Origin: Spirochaetota bacterium
Lineage (GTDB): Bacteria; Spirochaetota; Spirochaetia; Treponematales; Rectinemataceae
Assembly: GCA_029265255.1 (NCBI GenBank)
Contig: JAJUJQ010000001.1
Location: 558,001-622,000 of the forward strand
Length of the DNA stretch: 64,000 bases
Direction of reading: 5' to 3'
The position numbers were made by a program, and so were the translations under genes. Positions 1 through 8,543 of the stretch are shown one piece after another (the stretch's first letter is position 1; the number at the start of each line of letters is the position of its first letter). The notes beneath the pieces are model-generated. The model was given only the letters and a program-made list of their open reading frames with translations. It did no database searches and had not been told where the DNA came from.

Positions 1-1354
1 TAACCGGCTTTCGTCCAGACGGCATAGTCCTGATGGTGGAAACTTGCAGGTCGCCGAAAAAGGTCAAGGCAAGGCTGCGTGGAATCGGCGTCGCGGACAT
101 CATGAGCAGGTCTGGAATATGTCCTTTGCGATAGAGCGCGACACGCTGCAATACTCCAAATCGCTGCTGTTCATCGATAATGACCAGCTGGAGGTTTTTA
201 AACTCCACATCATCGGAAAAGAGGGCATGAGTGCCTATGACAATGTCGATCTCGCCATTCCTGAGAGCTTCAAGGAGAGGCGGTCGAGCGGCGTTGGTGA
301 TTGAGCCTGTCACAAATGCAAGCCTGACGCCAAGCGGTTCGACGAGGTGGGCAGCGGTCTGCGCGTGCTGCCGCGCAAGAAGCTCAGTGGGAGCCATGAT
401 TGCGACCTGACCTCCCCGTTCCACCACGTGCAACGCGGCGAGCAGTGCTACGATTGTCTTGCCGGAACCGACATCACCCTGCAGCAAGCGAGCCATCGGA
501 TAGGGCTTGTGCATGTCCTCGACGATTTCCCGCAACACTGATTTCTGGTCTTCGGTGAGCACATAGGGCAGCCGCTCGATGAGTCTCTGCGCTAGGACAC
601 CCTGGGATTTGGACCGGTGCACGGTTCTCTGCCGTCTTGAATGGATGCGCAGCGCGATACCCAGCTGGAAATAGAAGAGCTCTTCATAGGCGAGCGTATC
701 ATGAGCCTTTTCCGCTTCTTCCTCAGATCGAGGGAAGTGGATCGCGCGGAGCGCTTCGGCCTTGTTAAAATAGCCATATCGTTCACGAATTTTGGTAGGT
801 AATTCATCCTCAATATGTGGCCCGAATCGATCCAGGGCAGCTGCGATGAGCTTGCGCAGTGCCATCTGATTAAGCCCTTCTGTGAGAGGGTAGCGGGGTG
901 TCAACGATCGTTCCGGCACGACAGGACCGTCAACGCGTTTAATTTCAAAAGTGGAGGACTGAATTTCTCCGTATTTGAACTGGAATTTGCCGTAAATCTG
1001 AACGGAAGCGCCTACCGGCGCCATCTGTTCGAGAAACGGCCGATTGAAACAGAGGAGTGACGCTTCAGAGGAGTCGTCGCGTACGATGATCTTGAGTGTG
1101 CGCATGCGGCCGAATCCGAACCATTCATGACTGAGCACCCGTGCAATCGTGAAAACCGGGCCGTCAGAGAAGCGCGAAAAGGGAATCAGTCGCATGCGGT
1201 TTTCATAATCGTTGGGAAGGTGCAGAAGAAGATCGGCGATGGTTCTGATTTCGAGCTGAGACAAAGCCCTGAGGGTGGCTGGCCCCGTGCCCCTCAGACT
1301 TCGAAGATCCTGAGTCAATTCTCGAAGAAACACATGTTCAGTATATCTTCTCAA
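1..1354 (-). CDS. recG: ATP-dependent DNA helicase RecG (partial, C-terminus off the left edge)
   Basis: About 450 N-terminal residues of RecG, the branch-migration helicase that remodels stalled replication forks and Holliday junctions. Read on the minus strand it has an OB-fold wedge domain (about residues 50-150), Walker A GDVGSGKT (about residue 291), a DEQQRFG Walker B box (RecG usually has DEQH), SATPIPR (motif III) and a GDL..S..R..PSGRKPV stretch at the window edge. The helicase C-terminal half lies outside the window. The start is uncertain: TTG at 1354 or GTG at 1333 are the first plausible codons before the conserved LRSLRGTGPATL helix, and neither has a strong ribosome binding site. 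The gene is divergent from the carboxypeptidase that begins at 1417. Confidence 0.93.
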   Translation of the reverse strand, partial: MRRYTEHVFLRELTQDLRSLRGTGPATLRALSQLEIRTIADLLLHLPNDYENRMRLIPFSRFSDGPVFTIARVLSHEWFGFGRMRTLKIIVRDDSSEASLLCFNRPFLEQMAPVGASVQIYGKFQFKYGEIQSSTFEIKRVDGPVVPERSLTPRYPLTEGLNQMALRKLIAAALDRFGPHIEDELPTKIRERYGYFNKAEALRAIHFPRSEEEAEKAHDTLAYEELFYFQLGIALRIHSRRQRTVHRSKSQGVLAQRLIERLPYVLTEDQKSVLREIVEDMHKPYPMARLLQGDVGSGKTIVALLAALHVVERGGQVAIMAPTELLARQHAQTAAHLVEPLGVRLAFVTGSITNAARPPLLEALRNGEIDIVIGTHALFSDDVEFKNLQLVIIDEQQRFGVLQRVALYRKGHIPDLLMMSATPIPRSLALTFFGDLQVSTIRTMPSGRKPV

Positions 1355-1416
1355 CCAGGCCGGTGCTACTATGGCTTCTGTCAGGCTTGCATGCCTGTGC
1401 GTCAAAGGAGGATACG

Positions 1417-2916
1417 ATGCACAAGGAAACAGAACGTCTCATCGAGCTCGACAGAGAGCATACCCTGATTGCGCATATTGGCTCGCTGCTCGGATGGGAC
1501 CAGGAAACGTATATGCCGCCCCGTGCCATAGAAGAGCGGTCATCGCAGCTGGCGCTTATCGAGGGCCTGGCTCATCAGAAAGCAACGAATCCTGAAATAG
1601 GCGAGCTTCTAGCCAGCCTCGAATCGAAATCCGATCTGACGGATGATGAGCGGGCCTATATCCGGGTGGTTCGAAGAGACTACGACAGAGAAGTGAAGTT
1701 TCCGCAGGAATTCGTTACAGAATACGCAAAAGCTGCCAGCATGTCGCAAGCTGCATGGGCGGACGCGAAGCGGAAGAACGATTATGCCGCATTCAAACCG
1801 CATCTTGCTCGCATGATCGAACTGAATCAGGAAAAAGCCGCGTATCTGAACCCAAACGCGAAGCCCTATGATGTATTGCTGGATCTGTACGAGCCAGGAA
1901 GCACCAAGGAATCCATACGCAGTGTCTTCTCTGTCATGAAAAGCTACCTAGTCGATATTCTGGAAAAAATCCGCTTTTCCCCGCAGGTAGCGGACCTGTG
2001 TTCAGGGCGCAGGGTCGATCCAACAATTCAGGAGAAGATCAGCCAGTATCTGATGAAGGTGCTACAGTACGACAGAGAACGGGGAAGACTCGATGTGTCT
2101 GCGCATCCTTTTACCACCACCCTCGGGGCAGACGATGTACGTATCACCACTCGGTACATCGACGATTATTTCCCTTCGAGTCTTTTTTCTACCATGCACG
2201 AATCTGGACATGCCCTGTATGAACTAGGCATTGATCCGGCTCCGGAGTATCGCGGTACCAGACTGGCGGAAGCGGCATCGATGGCAATTCATGAGTCACA
2301 GTCCCGTCTGTGGGAAAATATCATCGGCCGCTCGCATGCGTTCTGGGAACGACATTTCCCGGTTATTTCCGCGCTACTTGGTGAAGCAGGTGAAGGGATT
2401 GATTTGACTTCATTTGTAAAATCAGTCAACAGGGTCGAGCCGACGCTCATCCGCACCGAAGCGGACGAGGTGACCTACGGGCTTCATGTCATCGCGCGAT
2501 TCGAAATCGAATCGGCACTCTTCGACGGTTCTCTCTCAGTCGAAGATATTCCGACTGAATGGAACGCAAAGTATCGGACCCTTCTTGGAGTTGAGGTACC
2601 TGATGATCGGAGAGGATGCCTGCAGGATGTGCACTGGTCCATGGGAGCGTTCGGCTATTTCCCGAGTTATGCGCTCGGAAACCTCTACGCCGCGCAATTC
2701 TGGGCTTCTCTGAAGAGACAGGTGCCCGATATCGAAGCGCAGATCGCGGCAGGAGACACCTCGATGGTGCTCTCATGGCTGAGAACGAATGTGCATGCGC
2801 ATGGTTCAAGGTATCTGCCGGGTGAGCTGGTGCAGAAGGTCACGGGGGAAGCGCTCAACCCAGCCTATTTCGAGCACTATTTGCGCGATAAATATTCAGG
2901 CGTCTACGGTTTCTGA
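1417..2916 (+). CDS. M32 family metallocarboxypeptidase (thermostable carboxypeptidase 1 type)
   Basis: A 499-residue cytosolic zinc carboxypeptidase of family M32, which trims C-terminal residues from peptides. The zinc motif HESGH is in STMHESGHALYELG (about residue 250), followed by the family GTRLAEAASMAIHESQSR block, in which the third ligand Glu is expected. Length matches the family (about 500). ATG 1417 is chosen because AAAGGAGG lies 6 bases upstream; an open frame extends 18 codons further back but without a ribosome binding site. The last 13 bases overlap the convergent hisD stop. No signal peptide is seen. Confidence 0.93.
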   Translation: MHKETERLIELDREHTLIAHIGSLLGWDQETYMPPRAIEERSSQLALIEGLAHQKATNPEIGELLASLESKSDLTDDERAYIRVVRRDYDREVKFPQEFVTEYAKAASMSQAAWADAKRKNDYAAFKPHLARMIELNQEKAAYLNPNAKPYDVLLDLYEPGSTKESIRSVFSVMKSYLVDILEKIRFSPQVADLCSGRRVDPTIQEKISQYLMKVLQYDRERGRLDVSAHPFTTTLGADDVRITTRYIDDYFPSSLFSTMHESGHALYELGIDPAPEYRGTRLAEAASMAIHESQSRLWENIIGRSHAFWERHFPVISALLGEAGEGIDLTSFVKSVNRVEPTLIRTEADEVTYGLHVIARFEIESALFDGSLSVEDIPTEWNAKYRTLLGVEVPDDRRGCLQDVHWSMGAFGYFPSYALGNLYAAQFWASLKRQVPDIEAQIAAGDTSMVLSWLRTNVHAHGSRYLPGELVQKVTGEALNPAYFEHYLRDKYSGVYGF

Positions 2917-4196
2917 ACGGCTCTCTGCCCGACATCCTGGCTGACACGTGCTTCCGCAGCGCGGGCATGGGCTTCCAGACCTTCGAGGCGCGCAAACGCT
3001 GCCGTTTCAGCGGCGAGTGCCGCGGGCTCATCCATTGCCAGCCAGGTTCGGACCTTGAGATATTGCAGAATCGACAAGCCGCCCGCAAAACGCGCAGCTC
3101 CTCCGGTCGGCAGCGTATGATTGGGGCCGGCTCCGTAGTCGCCGAACACTTCGGCGGCTTGTTCACCGGCAAATATTGCTCCAGCGTTGCGGATCATCTT
3201 CTGGTAGGGCTCCGGATTGGAGACCGCGAGCTCAAGATGCTCGGGGGCGAAGCGATCCGCCGCCTCCACCTGCTGTTCACAACGCGGTTCTACGCAGCAC
3301 CAGCCGTTGGCCAGGGATCGGCGAGCGATGGTTTGGTTTGGTTCTGGAAGCTCGGCAAGCTGTCGCTGAAGTTCTCTTTCAACGTCTTTGGCGAGGTTTT
3401 CAGATGCGGCAATAAGACAGGGAACCGCGTCGGGCGAGTGCTCCGCCTGAGCAAGAAGGTCCGCGGCAATCAGCACCGGATTCGACTGCTCGTCAGCGAT
3501 GATGAGAAGTTCCGAGGGACCTGCGGGAGCCTCGGTTCCAATGAGGCCGAAAAGGAGGCGCTTGGCAGCAGCGACGTACCTGCCTCCGGGACCCGTCACA
3601 ACGTCGCACGCTGGAATGGCGACGCCGAATGCCATTGCGGCAATAGCATGAGCTCCGCCGCACTGGAGAAAGCCATTCGCGCCGGCGCGCCAGGCGGCTG
3701 CCAGTGTTACTGGTGAAGGCCTCGGTCCAGCGGCCCAGACCTCCGGGACGCCGGCAACCGTGGCAGGAATGATTGTCATGAGGGCGCTGGAGGGCAGCGG
3801 AAAGGCACCTCCCGGTATGTAGCAGCCCGCGCGCGCCGCGGGCACGAGCTCGTGCCCCGCGCGTGCGCCCGACACCGCCATCTCGAGCGGGGCGAGGCAC
3901 GCGCGCTGGGCGGACGCGAAGGCCGCGATGCGGCCGGCGGCGTGCTCGAGGACAGCGGCAGTCTGGGCAGGTAGCGCATCCCATGCCTGTTTCAAGGTAT
4001 CGCGAGAGAGCACGAGCGGGGTATCCTCCTCGAGACCGTCCCATCGAGCAGCCCATCGGCGCAGTGCCGTCTCGCCTTCTTCTCTGACTTCACGAATGGC
4101 TTGCATGGCCACCGCGTCTACCTCTGGATCGGAAAACCGCGTTGCCGGCGCAGGTATTTGATCGACTGAAACGCGCTTCAATGTATGCTTTTCCAT
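2904..4196 (-). CDS. hisD: Histidinol dehydrogenase
   Basis: A 430-residue NAD-dependent zinc enzyme that oxidises L-histidinol to L-histidine in two steps, the last reactions of histidine synthesis. Family blocks are present in order: PGG..PLPSSALM, GGAHAIAAMAFG (GGAQAIAA in most homologues), TGPGGRYVAAAKR, APAGPSELL, AQAEHSPDA, the catalytic Glu-His pair in FAPEHLEL, and DYGAGPNHTLPT. It is the last gene of the his operon and overlaps the upstream hisA/I/E gene by 19 bases, with a GGAAGGTGG-type ribosome binding site inside that gene. Expression therefore probably depends on translational coupling and on the operon attenuator at 9526-9700. Confidence 0.96.
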   Translation of the reverse strand: MEKHTLKRVSVDQIPAPATRFSDPEVDAVAMQAIREVREEGETALRRWAARWDGLEEDTPLVLSRDTLKQAWDALPAQTAAVLEHAAGRIAAFASAQRACLAPLEMAVSGARAGHELVPAARAGCYIPGGAFPLPSSALMTIIPATVAGVPEVWAAGPRPSPVTLAAAWRAGANGFLQCGGAHAIAAMAFGVAIPACDVVTGPGGRYVAAAKRLLFGLIGTEAPAGPSELLIIADEQSNPVLIAADLLAQAEHSPDAVPCLIAASENLAKDVERELQRQLAELPEPNQTIARRSLANGWCCVEPRCEQQVEAADRFAPEHLELAVSNPEPYQKMIRNAGAIFAGEQAAEVFGDYGAGPNHTLPTGGAARFAGGLSILQYLKVRTWLAMDEPAALAAETAAFARLEGLEAHARAAEARVSQDVGQRAVQKP

Positions 4197-5491
4197 CGAT
4201 CACCACCTTCCTGGGATTCAAAGCCAGGCTTCGCATCGCCGCCTCTGCGTGTCACCCTAAGCGATCGCCTTTCCAATTCCGCTTCCACATCAGCGAGCGT
4301 TCCTCCTGCCGAGCAGACCTTGACCAGCGCAAAATACAGCACATCCGCGGCCTCGAACACCGCTTCTTCACGAGTCGCGGCCTGGGCGAGCTCCTGCGCT
4401 TCTTCTCTGAGCTTGGCTTCGAGCAGCTGCTCATCCGAAAAGAGGCGGCGCGTGTACGACCCTTGTGGTGCTTCTTTCATACGCTTTGATATCGTTCTGA
4501 AGAGCTTTTCAAGCCCATATCCATCGTCGAAGCAGGTGCGGCGCTTCAGATGACAGAATCCCGTACCTTCCTGACGGACAATAAAGCGCAGCGTGTCTCT
4601 GTCGCAATCAAGTTCGACACGGATAAGTTCTTGGCGGTCTCCCGACTGTTCTCCCTTTGTCCAAAGGCCGCGAGAGCGGGAGTAATACACGCCGCTGCCG
4701 GTTCGAAGCGCCAGAGAGAGGCTTTCTCTGTTCGAATAGGCGAGTCCAAGCGCTTTGCCGGATTCATCGCAGACGATGGTCGGCCACAATCCGTCAGGTC
4801 GATCGGTGCGCAAGGGAGCGGTAAACGCATCGACAAGCTGGAGAGTCCCTCGCACGAGTGCCGTTCCAGCTTGAACATCGGCGCCCAGACGATCGAGTTC
4901 AGCAATATCCGCGATGCCGCGCTCGCCGCCTGCGGCGCCGCCGGCAAAAGTAATACGCCGGTCCCCCGCAATTTCGATCAGTCTTCGCGCACGGGCGAGA
5001 TCGAATCCGCATTCATCTCCTTCCGTTTCGATGAAGGTGATGAGGAAGCCTCCGACATACGGCGCCAGCTCACGGATTCTATCGCCGACGGTGCCTTCGG
5101 CGGGTTTTGTCCATCCTTCGATCATGAGGGTCTCATTCCGTGAATCCAAAGCGGCGATAAGGCGCTCACGGGGAAGTTGAGAGAGGAATTCGGGGGTGGC
5201 GGAGGTTCCGATCATGATTCGTACAGCACCGGCATTCAAGTATTCCAGGGCGGTGTCGAGCGTCCTGATCCCTCCTCCTATGCGTACTTTCCAGCGCTCA
5301 CACATACGCAAAATGAGCTGCTTGTTGGAGCCCTTGCCCATGGCGGCATCGAGGTCCACGACAGCGATCTCGCCGATTCTGCCATAGCGCTCAGCAAGCT
5401 CGAGGGGATTTCCCGCAACGAGTGGTGGCTGTTTCCCGCCGCGGAGTTGTACCGCGCGCCCATTCAGAATGTCTATACTGGGTATGATCAT
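4178..5491 (-). CDS. Trifunctional fusion: HisA isomerase + HisI cyclohydrolase + HisE pyrophosphohydrolase
   Basis: A 437-residue single frame carrying three histidine-pathway activities. Residues 1-224 form a HisA TIM barrel (ProFAR isomerase) with catalytic Asp7 in SIDILNGRAVQL and Asp116 in AALDSR, plus GGGIRT and FAGGAAG phosphate loops. Residues 233-322 are HisI (phosphoribosyl-AMP cyclohydrolase): AYSNRESL, YYSRSRGLWTKGEQSGD, metal site LDCDRD and the Cys pair in FCHLKRRTCF. Residues 328-415 are HisE (phosphoribosyl-ATP pyrophosphatase): EEAQELAQA and AADVLYFALV. HisI-HisE fusions are common; HisA joined in front is one I do not know as a standard arrangement. ATG 5491 has GGAGG upstream and overlaps the hisF stop (ATGA). 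I see no stop or frameshift in the linker at residues 224-233. Confidence 0.93.
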   Translation of the reverse strand: MIIPSIDILNGRAVQLRGGKQPPLVAGNPLELAERYGRIGEIAVVDLDAAMGKGSNKQLILRMCERWKVRIGGGIRTLDTALEYLNAGAVRIMIGTSATPEFLSQLPRERLIAALDSRNETLMIEGWTKPAEGTVGDRIRELAPYVGGFLITFIETEGDECGFDLARARRLIEIAGDRRITFAGGAAGGERGIADIAELDRLGADVQAGTALVRGTLQLVDAFTAPLRTDRPDGLWPTIVCDESGKALGLAYSNRESLSLALRTGSGVYYSRSRGLWTKGEQSGDRQELIRVELDCDRDTLRFIVRQEGTGFCHLKRRTCFDDGYGLEKLFRTISKRMKEAPQGSYTRRLFSDEQLLEAKLREEAQELAQAATREEAVFEAADVLYFALVKVCSAGGTLADVEAELERRSLRVTRRGGDAKPGFESQEGGDRWKSIH

Positions 5492-6255
5492 ATTCGTACC
5501 TCCACGTGATGTTGGGATAGATATTGCTTTATTGCCGCGATGGTGACTTCGCACCGATGGAATATTCCCGCGGCAAGAAGGGCAGAAGCGCCACATCGAT
5601 ACCCCTCAAGGAAATGCGCTGGTGTCGCCGCGCCGCCTGAAGCGACGATCGGAATACGGACCGAATCTGCGACGCGCCTGAGCAGGGTTCCGTCGTATCC
5701 GAGGCCAGTGCCATCCCTGTCGATGCTGGTGAGCAGAATCTCGCCTGCGCCCCGCATGGCAGCCTCTCTGGCCCAGACCACGGCATCGAGCCCGGTTCTA
5801 ATGGATCCAGCGGCGATGCATACTTCATAGCCCGAGGGCATGTCAGGGGTAGCCAGAACATCGATAGCCACTACCGCGCACTGTACGCCGAAACGGGTAG
5901 CGATTTCCTCTATGATCGAAGGGGTGCGGACTGCTGCGCTGTTGACAGATACCCGGTCTGCTCCGGAATCGAGAAGTCGTGCGGCATCATCAAGGGTCGA
6001 AATGCCACCTCCGACCGTGATGGGGATTGAAATGGCATTTCTTATACGGGCTACTTCCCTCGCCATTGTTCTTCTTCCTTCGATAGTAGCAGAAATGTCG
6101 AGAAAGGCCAGTTCATCAGCACCTTCCATTTGGTAACGCTGGGCCAGTTCAACCGGCTCACCCGAATCCTCAAGGCGCTCGAAGCGGACACCTTTCACCA
6201 CACGGCCGTTCTTGAAATCGAGGCATGGAATGATACGTACCGCAAGGCCATTCAT
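5488..6255 (-). CDS. hisF: Imidazole glycerol phosphate synthase, cyclase subunit HisF
   Basis: A 255-residue TIM barrel that takes ammonia from HisH and closes the imidazole ring, releasing IGP and AICAR. Catalytic Asp residues are in IIPCLDFKNGRVVKG (N-terminus) and in TSIDRDGTGLGYD; the phosphate loop ITVGGGIST and the VASGGAAT block are intact. ATG 6255 (MNGLAVRIIPC) is preferred over an upstream in-frame codon at 6300 because GGAGG precedes it and it overlaps the hisH stop by 4 bases. Its own stop overlaps the next gene in the same way, so hisH, hisF and hisA/I/E are translationally coupled. Confidence 0.97.
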   Translation of the reverse strand: MNGLAVRIIPCLDFKNGRVVKGVRFERLEDSGEPVELAQRYQMEGADELAFLDISATIEGRRTMAREVARIRNAISIPITVGGGISTLDDAARLLDSGADRVSVNSAAVRTPSIIEEIATRFGVQCAVVAIDVLATPDMPSGYEVCIAAGSIRTGLDAVVWAREAAMRGAGEILLTSIDRDGTGLGYDGTLLRRVADSVRIPIVASGGAATPAHFLEGYRCGASALLAAGIFHRCEVTIAAIKQYLSQHHVEVRI

Positions 6256-6902
6256 AAATTGCCTCCTTCCAGCCAGCGTCGAACTAGTTCTGTCCCCCAA
6301 GGACCGGACAGTTCGGGATGGAATTGGCAGAGGAGGAGTATCAGCCTGTCATTGTTCCACCCTTCGAGAGCGGCGAGGAACGGTGATTCATACCGCGCGA
6401 TTGCGGGTGTGAGGGCGATCGATCCGTCTGAGCTTGTGGCAGGGGTATTGGGAGAAGCCGCGTAGCTGTTGGCAAAATAAGCCCAGCTAGAATTCAGAAT
6501 GCGGCAGGATGATGATGGTTTGATGCGGTTCCAGCCAAGCTGAGGGAGGGGCAGATTGTTTGCAAGCTTTCTCACCGCACCATGAATGATTCCCAGTCCC
6601 TGTACGCCGGGCGATTCCTCGCTTTCCTCAAAGAAGAGCTGCATGCCGAGGCATATGCCCATGGTGGGGAGCCCCTTCAATACGCGCGAGCGAATAGCAC
6701 AGTCGGAACCGGTTGATCGGAGTGCTTCCATCGCGGGGCCAAACGATCCTACACCTGGTACGATCACATATGAGGCTGTCTCGATCTGTTTGGGACGGTC
6801 TGTGATGACCGGCTTCATTCCAAGTCGCGTGGCCAGGGCCTGAACCGAGGCGAGATTCGCCACTCCCGTGGCTACGATGGTAAGAGTGCTGTCCTTACTC
6901 AT
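6252..6902 (-). CDS. hisH: Imidazole glycerol phosphate synthase, glutamine amidotransferase subunit HisH
   Basis: A 216-residue class I glutamine amidotransferase that hydrolyses glutamine and channels ammonia to HisF. The nucleophile Cys sits in MGICLGMQLFFEESEE, and the His-Glu partners in CQFHPELSGPWG. The oxyanion-side loop PGVGSFGPAM is also present. The start overlaps the end of hisB by 8 bases. The region between residues 130 and 165 is Ser/Asn-rich and looks less conserved than in typical HisH, but the triad is complete. Confidence 0.95.
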   Translation of the reverse strand: MSKDSTLTIVATGVANLASVQALATRLGMKPVITDRPKQIETASYVIVPGVGSFGPAMEALRSTGSDCAIRSRVLKGLPTMGICLGMQLFFEESEESPGVQGLGIIHGAVRKLANNLPLPQLGWNRIKPSSSCRILNSSWAYFANSYAASPNTPATSSDGSIALTPAIARYESPFLAALEGWNNDRLILLLCQFHPELSGPWGTELVRRWLEGGNL

Positions 6903-7515
6903 TCAAGCACTCCGTGTGGCTTTTAATTGTGGTTTTACCTTTTGTGCTCGATGATATCGCTGTTTCTCGGGGAAGCAGCGCGGCGCGCAATGCGAGCGCC
7001 GCAGCTTTGAAGAGTGATTCCGCCCTGTGGTGGTCGTTTTCTCCCCGAATGAGGTCTAGATGTATTGTAATACCTGCGTTCGCAGAAAAACTCTTGAAGA
7101 AATGCATGATATTCGCGCTGCTCATGGTCCCGATACGAGAGTCCTCGAACGATGCTTGAATGAGACAATTGCCGCGGCCGGATATGTCCACTACCGCGCG
7201 TGCGAGCGCTTCGTCCATCGGCGCGAAGGCAGAGCCGAAACGCATCCTGCCTTCCCCCGAAGGAACAAGCCTCGCAAACGCCTGCCCGAGCGCGATGGCG
7301 CAATCCTCGACGCTATGGTGATCGTCAACATCAATATCTCCTTGACAGGTCAGCGTAAGACTCCATCCCGCATGAAAGGCTAGCTGGGTCAGCATGTGGT
7401 CAAGAAACCCAATTCCCGTATGGATTTCGATGTTACCCGGTTCAAGCCCAAGCGCAAGTTCGATGTCGGTTTCTTTTGTCGTTCGCCGTATTGTGCAATA
7501 TTCATTCGAATTCAT
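6895..7515 (-). CDS. hisB: Imidazoleglycerol-phosphate dehydratase
   Basis: A 206-residue manganese enzyme that dehydrates IGP to imidazole acetol phosphate. Metal-binding histidine motifs are visible: GIGFLDHMLTQLAFHAGW, DDHHSVEDCAIALGQA, and in the second half GENDHHRAESLFKA. It is the monofunctional form; no histidinol phosphatase domain is fused. The start overlaps the hisC stop by 4 bases. Confidence 0.96.
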   Translation of the reverse strand: MNSNEYCTIRRTTKETDIELALGLEPGNIEIHTGIGFLDHMLTQLAFHAGWSLTLTCQGDIDVDDHHSVEDCAIALGQAFARLVPSGEGRMRFGSAFAPMDEALARAVVDISGRGNCLIQASFEDSRIGTMSSANIMHFFKSFSANAGITIHLDLIRGENDHHRAESLFKAAALALRAALLPRETAISSSTKGKTTIKSHTECLNE

Positions 7516-8528
7516 ACATATGCCTCCATGAATTGGATTGCCGAGCTCAACCTGGAAAATTCATCTGTATCGCCGGGAACGGTGACGCGGACGAGTTGTT
7601 CATACCCTTCCTTTCCCGGCCAGGAGCGAACCAGGATTCCCTTTTCTAAAAGGGCAGCGCAAAAGCCACGAGGGTCGTGCACCTTCAGGAGCACAAAATT
7701 TGCCTGGCTGTCCGAAACCATACAACCTATAGCGCGCAGCTGAGAAGTGAGCACGATTACCTCGCGGCGAACTTCAGCGATGAACTCGGCTACTCTATCC
7801 TCAGGAACAGCCAAGGCGCGCATGCCGGCTTCAATGGCGGGGCTTGAGAGAGAAAAAGGAGGGCCTGCTTCTGCAAGCGCGGCAATGAGCGATTCCGAAC
7901 CGGGACCGCCCGCAATATAGCCTATCCTGAATCCCGCAAGGCCGCGCGATTTGGAAAAACTGCCAGAAACCAGAACACCAGGCAGGTCAAGGGCATCGGC
8001 GATCGTCGCACCGCATGTGGCAAAGTCTCGATATGTCGCGTCGAATATGAAGGTAGTTCCACACGCGCGGCACGCGCACGCAAGGTCCACCAGTTGAGCT
8101 TTTTCAAGCACCATGCCTGAGGGGTTGTCCGGGCTTGCAAGGATAAGAAGCTGAGGGCGCTGTGACTCGATGGCCTCGATGAGATCCTGTACTGGGAAAG
8201 GACCGAATGGATTCTTGCGTACCGAAGCAAAGGCTGCGAAGGAGCGGCGCGCTGCCGCCATGAACTCGATAAAACCAGGTGTCGTGCTCATGACAAGGCC
8301 CCCAGGGCCAGCGAGTATTCTCGTTGCCCGGTCTATCGCATCGTCCGCGCCCGCGGTTGCCAGAATGCGGCGTGGATCGACGCCCAGATATTCGGCGAGC
8401 GGCGATTCCAGAAGCGCGCGTACCGGATAGCGCCGTGCTGTTTCGGGGCTCAATATGGCCCGCAGATCAGGTTCCGAGAGAAGGCATCGGCCCTCATTCG
8501 CATCAAGACGAAGGATGGGAGTGGTCAT
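7512..8528 (-). CDS. hisC: Histidinol-phosphate aminotransferase
   Basis: A 338-residue PLP enzyme (fold type I) that transfers an amino group from glutamate to imidazole acetol phosphate. The Schiff-base Lys is in SGSFSKSRGLAGFRIGY (about residue 203); ASPDNPSGM and FDATYRDF are the expected substrate and PLP loops. It is slightly shorter than many HisC proteins (about 350-360). A 15-base gap follows hisG. No histidinol-phosphate phosphatase is annotated inside the operon; the PHP protein at 10703 is a possible but weak candidate. Confidence 0.93.
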   Translation of the reverse strand: MTTPILRLDANEGRCLLSEPDLRAILSPETARRYPVRALLESPLAEYLGVDPRRILATAGADDAIDRATRILAGPGGLVMSTTPGFIEFMAAARRSFAAFASVRKNPFGPFPVQDLIEAIESQRPQLLILASPDNPSGMVLEKAQLVDLACACRACGTTFIFDATYRDFATCGATIADALDLPGVLVSGSFSKSRGLAGFRIGYIAGGPGSESLIAALAEAGPPFSLSSPAIEAGMRALAVPEDRVAEFIAEVRREVIVLTSQLRAIGCMVSDSQANFVLLKVHDPRGFCAALLEKGILVRSWPGKEGYEQLVRVTVPGDTDEFSRLSSAIQFMEAYV

Positions 8529-8543
8529 ACTGTTGCCTCCTCG

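Noticed and set aside
1..1354. RecG DEQQ instead of DEQH as a functional defect
   Set aside because: Gln at this position occurs in related helicases (for example Mfd-like boxes), and the other motifs are intact.
2904..4196. GGAHAI instead of GGAQAI in HisD
   Set aside because: A single conservative change in a loop; catalytic Glu-His and metal blocks are intact.
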